Shown here: positions 54,855-63,096 of the stretch, piece after piece
How the letters are laid out: every line of letters begins with the position of its first letter
How positions within the stretch are numbered: the stretch's first letter is position 1
NCBI GenBank assembly: GCA_021776115.1
Contig: JAJFGN010000004.1
Coordinates: 124,001-188,000 of the forward strand
Length of the DNA stretch: 64,000 nucleotides
Reading direction: 5' to 3'
Source: Kiloniellaceae bacterium
Lineage (GTDB): Bacteria; Pseudomonadota; Alphaproteobacteria; Kiloniellales; J153
Translations under genes and position numbers: made by a program
The notes under the pieces: model-generated
What the model saw: only the letters and a program-made list of their open reading frames with translations
What the model was told of the DNA's origin: nothing
Databases searched by the model: none

Positions 54855-55556
54855 TTGAAGATCTCAGACTCAAGCTGGATGCAAATCGAAGAGTATTTGA
54901 AATCGGACGACCGCTGCGTCGTGCCGCTGGGATCGACCGAGCAACACGCTTATTTGAGCCTGTCGACCGACAGCATACTGTCCGAAAAGGTAGCCGTGGA
55001 GGCCGCGGCGCCCCTCGGCATCCCGGTCTTTCCCGCCGTACCTTATGGCCTGGCCCATCACTGGATGGCGTTTCCAGGTACCGTCACCTTACGCATGGAA
55101 ACCTATCTAGGCTTGATCGGCGACATTCTCGACAGCCTCGCCCACGCCGGGTTCCGGCGCATCCTTATGGTTAACGGCCATGGCGGGAACATGCCCGCGG
55201 CCAATTACGCGCGGCAGTGGATCGCGGCCAACCCGGACGTTCGTATCTTATTTCACAACTGGTATGCCGCGCCCAAATTCGCGGCCGCGGTCCGCGAGAT
55301 CGACAAGATCGCGTCCCACGCTTCCTGGCTCGAGAACTTCGCCTGGAACCGGCTGGACGGAGTCGAAATGCCGGATGGCGCCAAGGACCTAGTCGATATG
55401 GGCAGCCTGCAGAGCCTCAATCCGGACCAAATCCGCGCGGTCGCGGGCGATGGCAACATGGGCGGAGGTTACCAGCGCGCCGACAGCGAAATGGAGGCGG
55501 TTTGGGCCGTAGGGGTTGCGGAGACCCGTGCGCTTCTGACCGACGCTTGGCCGTAA
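54855..55556 (+). CDS. Creatininase-family amidohydrolase
   Basis: Family members are metal-dependent hydrolases of cyclic amides, lactams or related compounds. The 233-residue protein has GSTEQHAYLSLSTDS (ligands Glu29, His31, Asp39), GLAHHWMAFPGTVTL, and MVNGHGGNMPA with a further metal-binding His. It starts at TTG 54855 behind GAAAGGG. It is divergent from the ABC transporter and overlaps the next gene by 10 bp, so transport and hydrolysis of one compound are plausibly linked. Which amide is unknown. Confidence 0.9.
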   Translation: MKISDSSWMQIEEYLKSDDRCVVPLGSTEQHAYLSLSTDSILSEKVAVEAAAPLGIPVFPAVPYGLAHHWMAFPGTVTLRMETYLGLIGDILDSLAHAGFRRILMVNGHGGNMPAANYARQWIAANPDVRILFHNWYAAPKFAAAVREIDKIASHASWLENFAWNRLDGVEMPDGAKDLVDMGSLQSLNPDQIRAVAGDGNMGGGYQRADSEMEAVWAVGVAETRALLTDAWP

Positions 55557-56575
55557 GCGGAGCGCCTCTTTTAGTCTGGGGCGCGGGCGCCATCGGCGGC
55601 ACCCTCGGCGCTTACCTGGCTCGCGCCGGTCATGAGGTCCTGTTCGTCGATACCGCCCCGGACCATGTCGCGCGGATCAACGAGCGGGGTCTGACCATCA
55701 CAGGTCCCATCGATACCTTCACGGTTCCGGCCAAGGCCGTGACGCCGGAAAACTTGGAAGGCGTCTTCGACCGTATCGTCCTGGCGGTCAAAACGCCGGC
55801 GACCCAGGAGGCGTCTCTTGCTCTTGCCCCCCATCTTGCGCCGAACGGCTACGTCGTCTCGGCCCAAAACGGCTTGAACGAACCCCAGATCGCCGACGTC
55901 GTCGGGCCTGCTCGCACCCTGGGTTGCTTCGTGAATTTCGGCGCCGACTATCACGCGCCGGGAGAGATCATGTACGGCGGACGGGGCGCCGTGGTCGTGG
56001 GCGAGATCGATGGCCGGATCACGGAGCGGGTGAGGGCACTGGCGGCCCTGCTCCAGGACTTCGAGCCGAATGCGATAGCGAGCGCAAATATCTTCGGCTA
56101 TCTCTGGAGCAAGATGGCCTATGGCGCCATGCTCTTCGCCGAGGCCCTGACCGAAGCCTCGATCGCCGATTGTCTCGATCACCCGGACTACCGCGACCTG
56201 TTCATAGCCCTGGCACGCGAAGTCCTGGCGGTCGCCCAAGCGCATGGCGTGACGCTGGAGCCGTTCAACGGTTTCGATCCGGTAGCGTTTCTGCCCGGCG
56301 GCAGCGACCTGGCGGCCCACGCCTCGCTTGAGACCATGGTCGCCTTCAACCGCCGCTCGGCAAAGACTCACAGCGGGATCTGGCGCGACATCGCGGTGCG
56401 CAAGCGCAAGACCGAAGTCGACGCTCTGCCCGGCGCGGTGCCCGCACTCGCGAGGGAAAAAGGCTTGTCCGCGCCGCTGTGTGCCCGCTTGACCGAGTTG
56501 ATACACGAGGTCGAAGAAGGCACGCGCCCTCAATCGTGGCAAAGCCTGGACGCGCTTAAGGCCGTATTGGCCTGA
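55547..56575 (+). CDS. Ketopantoate-reductase family dehydrogenase (ApbA/PanE-like)
   Basis: The 342-residue protein has the Rossmann motif LLVWGAGAIGGTLGAYLAR at its start, QNGLNEPQI with conserved Asn, and WSKMAYGAMLFAEAL, typical of the PanE C-terminal domain. The start is TTG 55547, within the end of the creatininase gene (10-bp overlap), because no closer start fits. A frame from 55217 lies inside the upstream gene. The catabolic neighbourhood suggests a 2-oxoacid or hydroxyacid substrate rather than pantothenate synthesis. Confidence 0.88.
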   Translation: MAVSGAPLLVWGAGAIGGTLGAYLARAGHEVLFVDTAPDHVARINERGLTITGPIDTFTVPAKAVTPENLEGVFDRIVLAVKTPATQEASLALAPHLAPNGYVVSAQNGLNEPQIADVVGPARTLGCFVNFGADYHAPGEIMYGGRGAVVVGEIDGRITERVRALAALLQDFEPNAIASANIFGYLWSKMAYGAMLFAEALTEASIADCLDHPDYRDLFIALAREVLAVAQAHGVTLEPFNGFDPVAFLPGGSDLAAHASLETMVAFNRRSAKTHSGIWRDIAVRKRKTEVDALPGAVPALAREKGLSAPLCARLTELIHEVEEGTRPQSWQSLDALKAVLA

Positions 56576-56600
56576 ACGCGGACAGGGCAGGGGAGAGACA

Positions 56601-57362
56601 ATGCGTATGGATCGCCGCTTCGACCAACGCGTTGTCCTGGTCACCGGCGCCGCCCAGGGTATCGGCGCCGGGATCGCCAAGGCGTTTCGCGACGCCGGCG
56701 CCTTGGTCCACATCGCGGATATCGATGCCGAGGGGATCGCGGCGTGTGGCCAGGCTCTCGATCTAGAACCCCACGCCTTGGACCTTTCCGATCGAGACCA
56801 AGCCCGGAAAACCGTAAACGCCATTACCAAGCGCCACGGTCGTATCGACATCCTGATCAACGCCGCCGGGGGCGTCCGGGGTCAAGTCGGCCGGCCCATA
56901 GAAGACATCGCGGAAGCCGACTGGCGCTCAATCTTCCAAGCCAATGTGGATGGCGCCTTCTGGCTGACGCAAGCGGTCGCCCCGGGGATGAAAAAGGCGG
57001 GCTTCGGCCGCATCGTGAACATTGCCTCCAGCGCCGGGCTGCGCCCAAGCCTGACCGGCATCCAGGCCTACACCGCCGCCAAGCACGCGCTGGTCGGACT
57101 GACCAAGCAGATGTCCTGGGAGCTTGGCCCCCACGGCATCACCGTCAATGCAATCGCCCCGGGCTTCATTCTCTCCAATCCGACGACCCAACGTCAGTGG
57201 GAGAATTTAGGGCCGGAGGGCCAAAAGCAGCTTCTGGAGTCAATTCACGCCAAACGCCTCGGCGCCCCCGAAGACATCGCAAACGCCGCCCTGTTCTTCG
57301 CCGACGAAGCCAGCGGATGGATCTCGGGCCAAGTCCTGTCGGTCGACGGCGGACGGTCCTGA
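56601..57362 (+). CDS. SDR-family oxidoreductase
   Basis: The 253-residue protein has VTGAAQGIGAGIAKAF, NAAGGV, Ser in NIASSAGLRP and YTAAKHALVGLTK. It is a classical SDR and is complete. It begins 25 bp after the reductase gene behind GGGGAGA and is the last gene of the creatininase-reductase-SDR trio. The 3' end overlaps the start of the direct repeat at 57354. Confidence 0.92.
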   Translation: MRMDRRFDQRVVLVTGAAQGIGAGIAKAFRDAGALVHIADIDAEGIAACGQALDLEPHALDLSDRDQARKTVNAITKRHGRIDILINAAGGVRGQVGRPIEDIAEADWRSIFQANVDGAFWLTQAVAPGMKKAGFGRIVNIASSAGLRPSLTGIQAYTAAKHALVGLTKQMSWELGPHGITVNAIAPGFILSNPTTQRQWENLGPEGQKQLLESIHAKRLGAPEDIANAALFFADEASGWISGQVLSVDGGRS

Positions 57363-57453
57363 CGAACCCTAAACTTCCGCAGGCGGACTGACGCTAGAGA
57401 GTGTCACTGACGGCCATGACGATATCGTCGAGCACCGCGTGAATGCCGGTCGC
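57354..57453. repeat. 100-bp direct repeat, copy A (left flank of the PEP-CTERM gene)
   Basis: This stretch matches 58586-58685 at 85 of 100 positions with no gaps, at a constant offset of 1232 bp. It runs from the last bases of the SDR gene through the tail of a serine-hydrolase-like gene. The pair brackets the PEP-CTERM gene and suggests duplication or recombination there. Confidence 0.85.
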
Positions 57454-57486
57454 GAAATAACATGCGACATGCGAAATGCCGGCGTC
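57394..57486 (-). pseudogene. C-terminal remnant of a serine hydrolase (beta-lactamase-family) gene
   Basis: Reading the minus strand, this fragment encodes ISHVACYFATGIHAVLDDIV then MAVSDTL and a TAG stop. The intact gene at 58626 ends LSHYATGIHAVLDNIVVAVSDTL. An in-frame TAA at 57487-57489 closes the fragment upstream. No other part of the hydrolase is present, so it is a gene tail left after deletion or duplication. Confidence 0.75.
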
Positions 57487-57746
57487 TTACCTTTCGGAAG
57501 GTTTTGGGTCATGCTCAGGCGGCTGGGAGGGTTCCACATGGGGAAACCCGGTTGACATACGGTCCCCTGCGATGCGTCTACCGCGCAATTTTTTTTAGTA
57601 GCTTTTGACCCAGGTCATTGCGTCCGGCCTCAGTTTTAAGCCACAAAATCCATGATACCCAAAATGTCTACGAGGCTGCATCCCGCCAGCGAACAGGGCG
57701 GGCTTCGATGGCGGGAGTCCGCGTTAAAAGCGCTAGGATAAATGCC

Positions 57747-58598
57747 ATGATACATTGTGCAGGAATCAAGCCGTTGCCGGAAAGGTGCTTCGAAACGGTG
57801 ATCTGGCCACGAGTTCTGTTCGTTTTTTTCGTGCTGACTATTGGCCAATTTTTGGCACCGCTCGCCAACAGCGCGATAATCGTCGGAGAGTTTGGCGGCA
57901 TAGTAACGCGCACGGATTTTTTCGTCTCGCCTTCGAGAGACCCTGCGCTTTTCCCGGGTGGCGGAATATCGGTGGGCGACCGTCTATCGGCGCAGCTGTT
58001 CTACGACACAGAGACCGCATTGATCGCAAGTTTCAATGATAGCCATGGGCTTTTCACTTTTTCAGCAATTCCGCCTAGCAGCGCTATGAGTCTAACTATC
58101 GGAGACTTCACTTGGAACGCTGACCCTCTCGCCAACTCGGCTCCCTTCGCCCCACCTATACGAGTGTCTATTCAGAATGATTTTTCCTTTTTTCCCAGTC
58201 CTGTTCCTGTGACCTCAGACACGGTAGATTTCTTCGGTAGGGGAGGTGACAGCGCATCTTTTCCAGTACATCAAGATCTGCAGAACTTACACCTTTCACT
58301 CCGGTTCCTGGATACGTCTGCAATGCTCGTCGAGAATGGTGCTCTTCCGACATTAATATCCATAGACGGACTGGCCGTAGCGCCATCCAGTTACCTTTTT
58401 AATATCTGCTCTGAGTCGAATTTCTTCACGGATGGATACTGTATCCGCGGCAATTTGGATTTTGCGTCGCTCTCTGAGGCATCTGAACCCAGCCCTATCC
58501 CCGAACCCTCCGCCCTCGCTCTCTTCGCGACCGGCCTAGCTGCGCTCGGCGTAATGAGCTGGCGGCGGAGGAGAGCGCTGTCGGGCGGTCCTGACTAG
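57747..58598 (+). CDS. PEP-CTERM sorted exported protein
   Basis: The 283-residue protein has an N-terminal hydrophobic signal (VLFVFFVLTIGQFLAPLANS) and a C-terminal PEP-CTERM signal: PIPEPSALALFATGLAALGV followed by MSWRRRR. The middle is beta-rich (SLTIGDFTWNADP) with a single-domain look and no catalytic motif. Such proteins are exported and processed by an exosortase, which is not encoded in this window. I chose ATG 57747 with weak support; an upstream frame from 57618 adds unlikely residues. Base composition is visibly lower in GC than the neighbours. Flanked by 100-bp direct repeats. Confidence 0.8.
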   Translation: MIHCAGIKPLPERCFETVIWPRVLFVFFVLTIGQFLAPLANSAIIVGEFGGIVTRTDFFVSPSRDPALFPGGGISVGDRLSAQLFYDTETALIASFNDSHGLFTFSAIPPSSAMSLTIGDFTWNADPLANSAPFAPPIRVSIQNDFSFFPSPVPVTSDTVDFFGRGGDSASFPVHQDLQNLHLSLRFLDTSAMLVENGALPTLISIDGLAVAPSSYLFNICSESNFFTDGYCIRGNLDFASLSEASEPSPIPEPSALALFATGLAALGVMSWRRRRALSGGPD

Positions 58599-58685
58599 CG
58601 CCAGACCTCCGCGAGCGGACAGGCGCTAGAGAGTGTCACTGACGGCAACGACGATATTGTCGAGCACCGCGTGAATACCGGTTGC
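58586..58685. repeat. 100-bp direct repeat, copy B (right flank of the PEP-CTERM gene)
   Basis: This is the partner of 57354-57453 (85 of 100 positions). It covers the last codons of the PEP-CTERM gene and the 3' end of the convergent serine-hydrolase gene. The matching frame in copy A encodes the same C-terminal residues. Confidence 0.85.
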
Positions 58686-59768
58686 ATAGTGGCTGAGACG
58701 GTTTCCCGAGCCGGTATTGGCCGAAATCGCATAGGAGATGCCCGCGCCCGGATCGTGGCCCATCACGGTGACATAACCCGGCAAACCGCCCTGGTGGCCG
58801 AGAAGGAGCCGGTCCCCGTAGGTCATCCCAAAAATCCCCAACCCGGCCTCGCTCAGGCGGGTGCCGACAAAGCCGCAGGGGGTGCGGTTCCGGATCATCT
58901 CCTGGAGCATACCTTTATCCAGTATCTTTCCACCGAACAGCCCTTGCAGAAACAAAACCAGGTCGGAGGGGACGGAGACGATATCGCCCGCGGCGTAGAC
59001 GCTCGAGAAAGGGCACAGATCCGTGGTGTCCTGAAGCTCGTCGGAATACTCGAGAACCGTTTCGGTTCGCCACATCTCGCCCCCCTGGTCAACCGGGAGG
59101 TTCTCGTTTCCCGGCGCCACCGCCGGCCGCCAATAAAACCCGCGCGCGAGCCGGTGGTGGGGGAAATCCTCGGTGGCGCTCGACCAGGTGCTTTCCAGGC
59201 CCAAAGGGTCGAGAATGCGGCTGCGGATCGCGCCGCCCAGGGTTAGCCCAGTTAACTCCTCGATCAGCATGCCGGCCAGAACGAAGCCGGTGTTGCTGTA
59301 GACCGTGGCCTCATCCGGCGCGCACGGGCGGTTCACCCGAAAGGCAAGATCGACGATATCCTTGGGCCGCCAATGGCGCCCGGGCGCCACCGGCAAGTGA
59401 GATTCGAATTCGGGCAACCCGCTTCTGTGGTTAACCAGATGCCGGAGGGAAATTCGATCCGCCATCGGAAGCCAGGGGAACCAGGCCGATACCGGCCGGT
59501 CGAGCGCGATTCGATCTTCTCCGGCGAGTTGTAGAAGCACCGTGGCGACGAAGGTCTTGGTACAGCTCGCCACCTTTAGGAGATCGGCGGTCGCGAGGGG
59601 TTTGGCCGGCACGCGCGACGAAAGCCCACGGGACACGGCGGTCACACCATGCGCCGTCCCGACGGCGGCGGAACAGCCGACTACGCCGGTATCGATAAAG
59701 CGCTCGAGGAGGGTGCCGATCTTCTCTTGAAGCCCTGATGACATCGAACCAACCCGTTCGCTACGCAT
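58626..59768 (-). CDS. Beta-lactamase-family serine hydrolase
   Basis: The 380-residue protein has the class C/penicillin-binding motifs: SCTK (Ser about 68, Lys about 71) in KVASCTKTFVATVLL, YSNTGFVLAGML, and HQGGLPGYV near the C-terminus. No signal peptide is evident in this form, so it may be cytoplasmic or use a non-classical N-terminus. The start is uncertain among ATG 59825, 59768 and 59744; I chose 59768 because AAAGGC precedes it. Family members are esterases, amidases or D-aminopeptidases. Its tail is duplicated at 57394. Confidence 0.88.
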   Translation of the reverse strand: MRSERVGSMSSGLQEKIGTLLERFIDTGVVGCSAAVGTAHGVTAVSRGLSSRVPAKPLATADLLKVASCTKTFVATVLLQLAGEDRIALDRPVSAWFPWLPMADRISLRHLVNHRSGLPEFESHLPVAPGRHWRPKDIVDLAFRVNRPCAPDEATVYSNTGFVLAGMLIEELTGLTLGGAIRSRILDPLGLESTWSSATEDFPHHRLARGFYWRPAVAPGNENLPVDQGGEMWRTETVLEYSDELQDTTDLCPFSSVYAAGDIVSVPSDLVLFLQGLFGGKILDKGMLQEMIRNRTPCGFVGTRLSEAGLGIFGMTYGDRLLLGHQGGLPGYVTVMGHDPGAGISYAISANTGSGNRLSHYATGIHAVLDNIVVAVSDTL

Positions 59769-59900
59769 CGACTGCCTTTTTGCGAGGCAAAACTCAGAAT
59801 ACGCCGCGACGGGTCGGCTAGCCAATGATAACGACCGACGAAGACAGACTTGGCCGACCCGGAAGCGGCCGCGCGCGCGTGTGTCCTTAGAACGTCGGAC

Positions 59901-62555
59901 TCAAGAGTGTTTGCGGCACCAGAATTGGTACATCCCTATGAAGGTGTCGGGGTTCTTGGCTTCGTAGTCGGCCCAGGCGTTGAGGTCGGCGAGGGCCTCG
60001 GGGGCCGGGTGATGGGTTTGGAAATGGGCGATTACGGATGGATCCTCGAAATCGAAACCGATAAATGTGAGGCCCGCATTGGCGAGGGTATCGGCGATTT
60101 CGGGTAGGGAATAGCAGCGTTCCTGCACGTGAAACAGAAGATCGCGGCACCCGTTTAGGTCATAGAAATCGAGGATGCGCAGGGGGTGCGTGAAGGACGG
60201 TGCTGCTTCTTGGTCAAGCAGCCGCTGGCGGAAGGCGCGGATGTTGTCCGGGATTGGCTCGATGTCCTGCTGTTTTACCCTGTCTTGAATTGCCGTGACA
60301 TGGCGGCGAGCAGCTTGGCTGTACAGTCCGAGCCGGAGGAAGCCCTTGGGGGCTAGGCACTCGGTCAGTGCCGCCAGTCCGGCTGCCGGATCGGCCATGT
60401 GATGGAGCACGCCGACACATTCGATCACTGGAAATTCGCGCGCGAGACTAGGTAGATCAAGGATGTCGGTCTGCATGAAGCGGATATTTTGGACGTTGCA
60501 TTTCCGTGCCATACGCATCGCATAGGCAAGGCTGGCGCGGCTAAGATCCACTGCAAGTACATTGACGTCACGATTGACGCAGGCGAACTGGATTGGTTGT
60601 TGTCCGGTGCCACAGCCGGCGATGAGCACATCCGTCAGGTCGGTATGAGGATCGAACTGCAAGGCAGGATTGATCAATGCCAGGCGCCGTGTCAGTGAGA
60701 CGGGTGGTTCGTACCGGAGGGAAAGCCAGCGTGGATAAGGGTTCGACTCATACTGCGCCTGGACGGCGCGGGACGTGGCGTCGGCCACGGCGCCCAGTGC
60801 CGGGATATCGGCACGCATGACGTCTTCGGCGGCGGGTTCGAATACAGTCAATTCAAGCAGTGAACCCCACCAGGGGTCACCGGCTGCTGGCGTCGTATGG
60901 GTAAGCCACGGCACGGTGGCGAGGGGGTGATACATGGCGAATGCGAGCAGGTCGGGCGTCGGAGCGCTGGAGTCCTCTGTCGTCTGCAAGAGCTGTTTGT
61001 GGAGCGCCGCAACAGTGGACCGCTCATCATCGCCAATAGCGAAGACATAGCCGTTGTTGTGACTTTGACAAGCCAATGCGGCCATGAGGCGTAAGGCCCC
61101 CGGTCCCGGTTCGGCTGAACTCGTCGTGGCGAATAACAAGTGCCGGCGGCACCGAGTGAGAAAGTGCTCTAATGCTGGGTCGACATTAACCGTGCGTTCG
61201 AGCAGGGCCAAGACCAAGGGGTCATGGGCAAACGCGGTGAAGTCCGGGGTTTCGTCGTCAGAATCAGCGGGCACCAAATTCGGCCCATATTTGTGTAGGA
61301 TGAGCGTTGCGGCGATGCGGGCAAGGTCCTGGTCACGGGCACCGTGGCCCAGAAAGCAGGCCATGACCAGTTCGTAGAGGGTGGCGTCGAATGCCGTTGG
61401 CTCCAAGGGCCCGAGTGCCAGTGCAAGGCCCGCGATGACGCCTTCATGAGCACTATCGTTGGCGAGGGCGGCATGATAGTGGGTAATCGCCTCCCCAAGG
61501 CGGCCCTGTGCGCGCAAGGTATGGGCAAGGTTGCAGCGGACGTCGGGGAAACTGGGATCGGCTTGCAAGGCTTGTTCGTAGACGGCGGCCGCTTCTGCCG
61601 GCTGCCGCAGATCTCGATAGAGACTGCCCAAGTTATTCAGGAGCGCGGGGGATTGTGGATCGCAGGCGAGCGCATCACGATAAACTTCCAAGGCTTCACT
61701 GAGGCGCCCTTGGTTGTGCAGAAATGCGGCCAGACCAAGATAGGGCCGCAGGTCGCCGGCCGCATGTTCGCGGGCCTGGCGAAAATGGCGCTCCACCCGG
61801 TCCGGCGCGCTACGACTCTGCCAGAGCATCGCTATATTGTAATGTGCGTCCGCATATGTGGGATTGAGCGCCAGCGCTTGCTCAAGATGGCGCAGCGCTT
61901 CGTCGTCATTGCCGGTTGCGCGTAAAGCCACGGCCAAGTTGTTGTGGCCGTCAGCAAGACTGGGGTCGAGGGCCAGGGCTTTCTCATAACTGACGATGGC
62001 CGAGGCATTCTCCGCGCGGCCAAGTCTGATATCCGCCAATAGGCAGTGACCCATGGCGCAGCGGTCGTTCAAGGATAGGGCGCGCTCGAGCTGCTGGATT
62101 GCGCCGGTGTCTTGACCCAGTTGTTGTAGGACAACCGCAAGATTGTAAATCGCTTCGAAATAGCTGGGGTTGAGGGCTATGGCTTTACGGAAACAAGCCG
62201 CCGCTTCCCGAATGCGTTGCTGATCGCGGCGGATATTGCCCAGGTTGTAATGCAACTCCGGGGTCGGGGGGTGCAGTTTTATGGCTTGGGCCACATGGTC
62301 CGCGGCAGTGTCAAGTTCGCCTAGCTGGTGTAGCAACACGCCCAGCAGGTTCAACGCGTCGATATTGCGGGGGTCGTGGGCGAGAACCCACTCATAATGC
62401 TGGCGTGCCGCTTGGGCGTTGCCGCTTTGATGGTATTGCACGGCCAGATTTAGATGCTCAGCCGCTTCGGCGGCCAGGTTTGCCGGCGGCGGTGCGGCGG
62501 CCTGGTTGCCGCGTGCCTGACTCGCGGCGGCACGCCGTTGCCCTCGATTGCTCAT
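59901..62555 (-). CDS. TPR-repeat protein with C-terminal SAM-dependent methyltransferase domain
   Basis: The 884-residue protein has about eleven tetratricopeptide repeats over roughly residues 30-390 (for example AIVSYEKALALDPSLADGHN and ALEVYRDALACDPQSPALLN), a long linker, and a class I methyltransferase domain from about 620 (VLIAGCGTGQQPIQFA, AVDLSRASLAYAMRMA, ECVGVLHHMADP). It ends GMYQFWCRKHS. Large TPR-methyltransferases of this kind are common in alphaproteobacteria, but their substrates are unknown. The ATG at 62555 is preferred over 62627, which adds residues without homology; GAGGGGAG lies upstream. The 348 bp upstream hold a short frame and tRNA-Ser. Confidence 0.88.
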   Translation of the reverse strand: MSNRGQRRAAASQARGNQAAAPPPANLAAEAAEHLNLAVQYHQSGNAQAARQHYEWVLAHDPRNIDALNLLGVLLHQLGELDTAADHVAQAIKLHPPTPELHYNLGNIRRDQQRIREAAACFRKAIALNPSYFEAIYNLAVVLQQLGQDTGAIQQLERALSLNDRCAMGHCLLADIRLGRAENASAIVSYEKALALDPSLADGHNNLAVALRATGNDDEALRHLEQALALNPTYADAHYNIAMLWQSRSAPDRVERHFRQAREHAAGDLRPYLGLAAFLHNQGRLSEALEVYRDALACDPQSPALLNNLGSLYRDLRQPAEAAAVYEQALQADPSFPDVRCNLAHTLRAQGRLGEAITHYHAALANDSAHEGVIAGLALALGPLEPTAFDATLYELVMACFLGHGARDQDLARIAATLILHKYGPNLVPADSDDETPDFTAFAHDPLVLALLERTVNVDPALEHFLTRCRRHLLFATTSSAEPGPGALRLMAALACQSHNNGYVFAIGDDERSTVAALHKQLLQTTEDSSAPTPDLLAFAMYHPLATVPWLTHTTPAAGDPWWGSLLELTVFEPAAEDVMRADIPALGAVADATSRAVQAQYESNPYPRWLSLRYEPPVSLTRRLALINPALQFDPHTDLTDVLIAGCGTGQQPIQFACVNRDVNVLAVDLSRASLAYAMRMARKCNVQNIRFMQTDILDLPSLAREFPVIECVGVLHHMADPAAGLAALTECLAPKGFLRLGLYSQAARRHVTAIQDRVKQQDIEPIPDNIRAFRQRLLDQEAAPSFTHPLRILDFYDLNGCRDLLFHVQERCYSLPEIADTLANAGLTFIGFDFEDPSVIAHFQTHHPAPEALADLNAWADYEAKNPDTFIGMYQFWCRKHS

Positions 62556-62717
62556 TCTCTCGGCGCACTCCCCTCGCTCGGCTCGCATTGTCACGCGAGA
62601 GCGAAAGGAATTCGTTAAAGTTACCAAGAAATGACGTTCTTGGGCGGGGCTGCCCGAGGCGCGTTTGGGCGTGAATGGGCCGATGGCAACCGCCTCGGCC
62701 GGGGGCGTCAGGCCGCG

Positions 62718-62825
62718 CTAATCCGGTATTCGGGCGCGCGGCACTTTGAACACCTGTTCGGGGAACACCTGTTCGAGCTCTTCGTCGTCTAGCTCTTGCT
62801 GCGGAGCGGAGCTGAGTTCGGACAC
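62718..62825 (-). CDS. Possible short peptide gene with a 15-bp tandem repeat
   Basis: A GTG-initiated 35-codon frame starts MSELSSAPQQELDDEELEQV and contains two copies of the 15-bp unit that encode LEQVF and PEQVF. It lies 163 bp upstream of the TPR-methyltransferase gene on the same strand. No ribosome-binding site is clear, so it could be a leader peptide, a precursor-like peptide or no gene. The repeat itself (GAACACCTGTTC twice) is nearly palindromic. Confidence 0.3.
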   Translation of the reverse strand: MSELSSAPQQELDDEELEQVFPEQVFKVPRARIPD

Positions 62826-62903
62826 AGATGTAGGCTAGACTGTTAATACAAAACAAGTTTCATATGTTTTACCGAGTTATTTCATTCTCTTAGTTACAAA
62901 CGA

Positions 62904-62993
62904 TGGCGGATGGGGTGGGATTCGAACCCACGAGACGCGTTAACGCCTGCCGGTTTTCAAGACCGGTGCCTTCAACCGCTCGGCCACCCATCC
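62904..62993 (-). tRNA. tRNA-Ser (anticodon TGA)
   Basis: The 90-nt type II tRNA on the minus strand has acceptor GGATGGG with CCCATCC, D-arm TGGCCGAGCGGTTGAAGGC, anticodon stem CCGGT/ACCGG around loop CTTGAAA (anticodon TGA), and a long variable arm (CAGGCGTTAACGCGTCTC), with T-arm GTGGGTTCGAATCCCAC. Discriminator G is followed by encoded CCA. It reads UCA. It is divergent from the DUF218 gene. Confidence 0.96.
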
Positions 62994-63096
62994 AGGGGCG
63001 CCTATCTAGCGTGGCGCGCCGCATAGCGTCAACGCGGGCCAAATAGTCCGTCGATCGCGATTGCCCCGACTCGCCGCATCGCCCTAGAACGCGCGC

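Noticed and set aside
58626-59768. Serine hydrolase as an antibiotic-resistance beta-lactamase
   Set aside because: The SxxK and YxN motifs are shared by many esterases and peptidases; no evident signal peptide or resistance context, so only the family is claimed.
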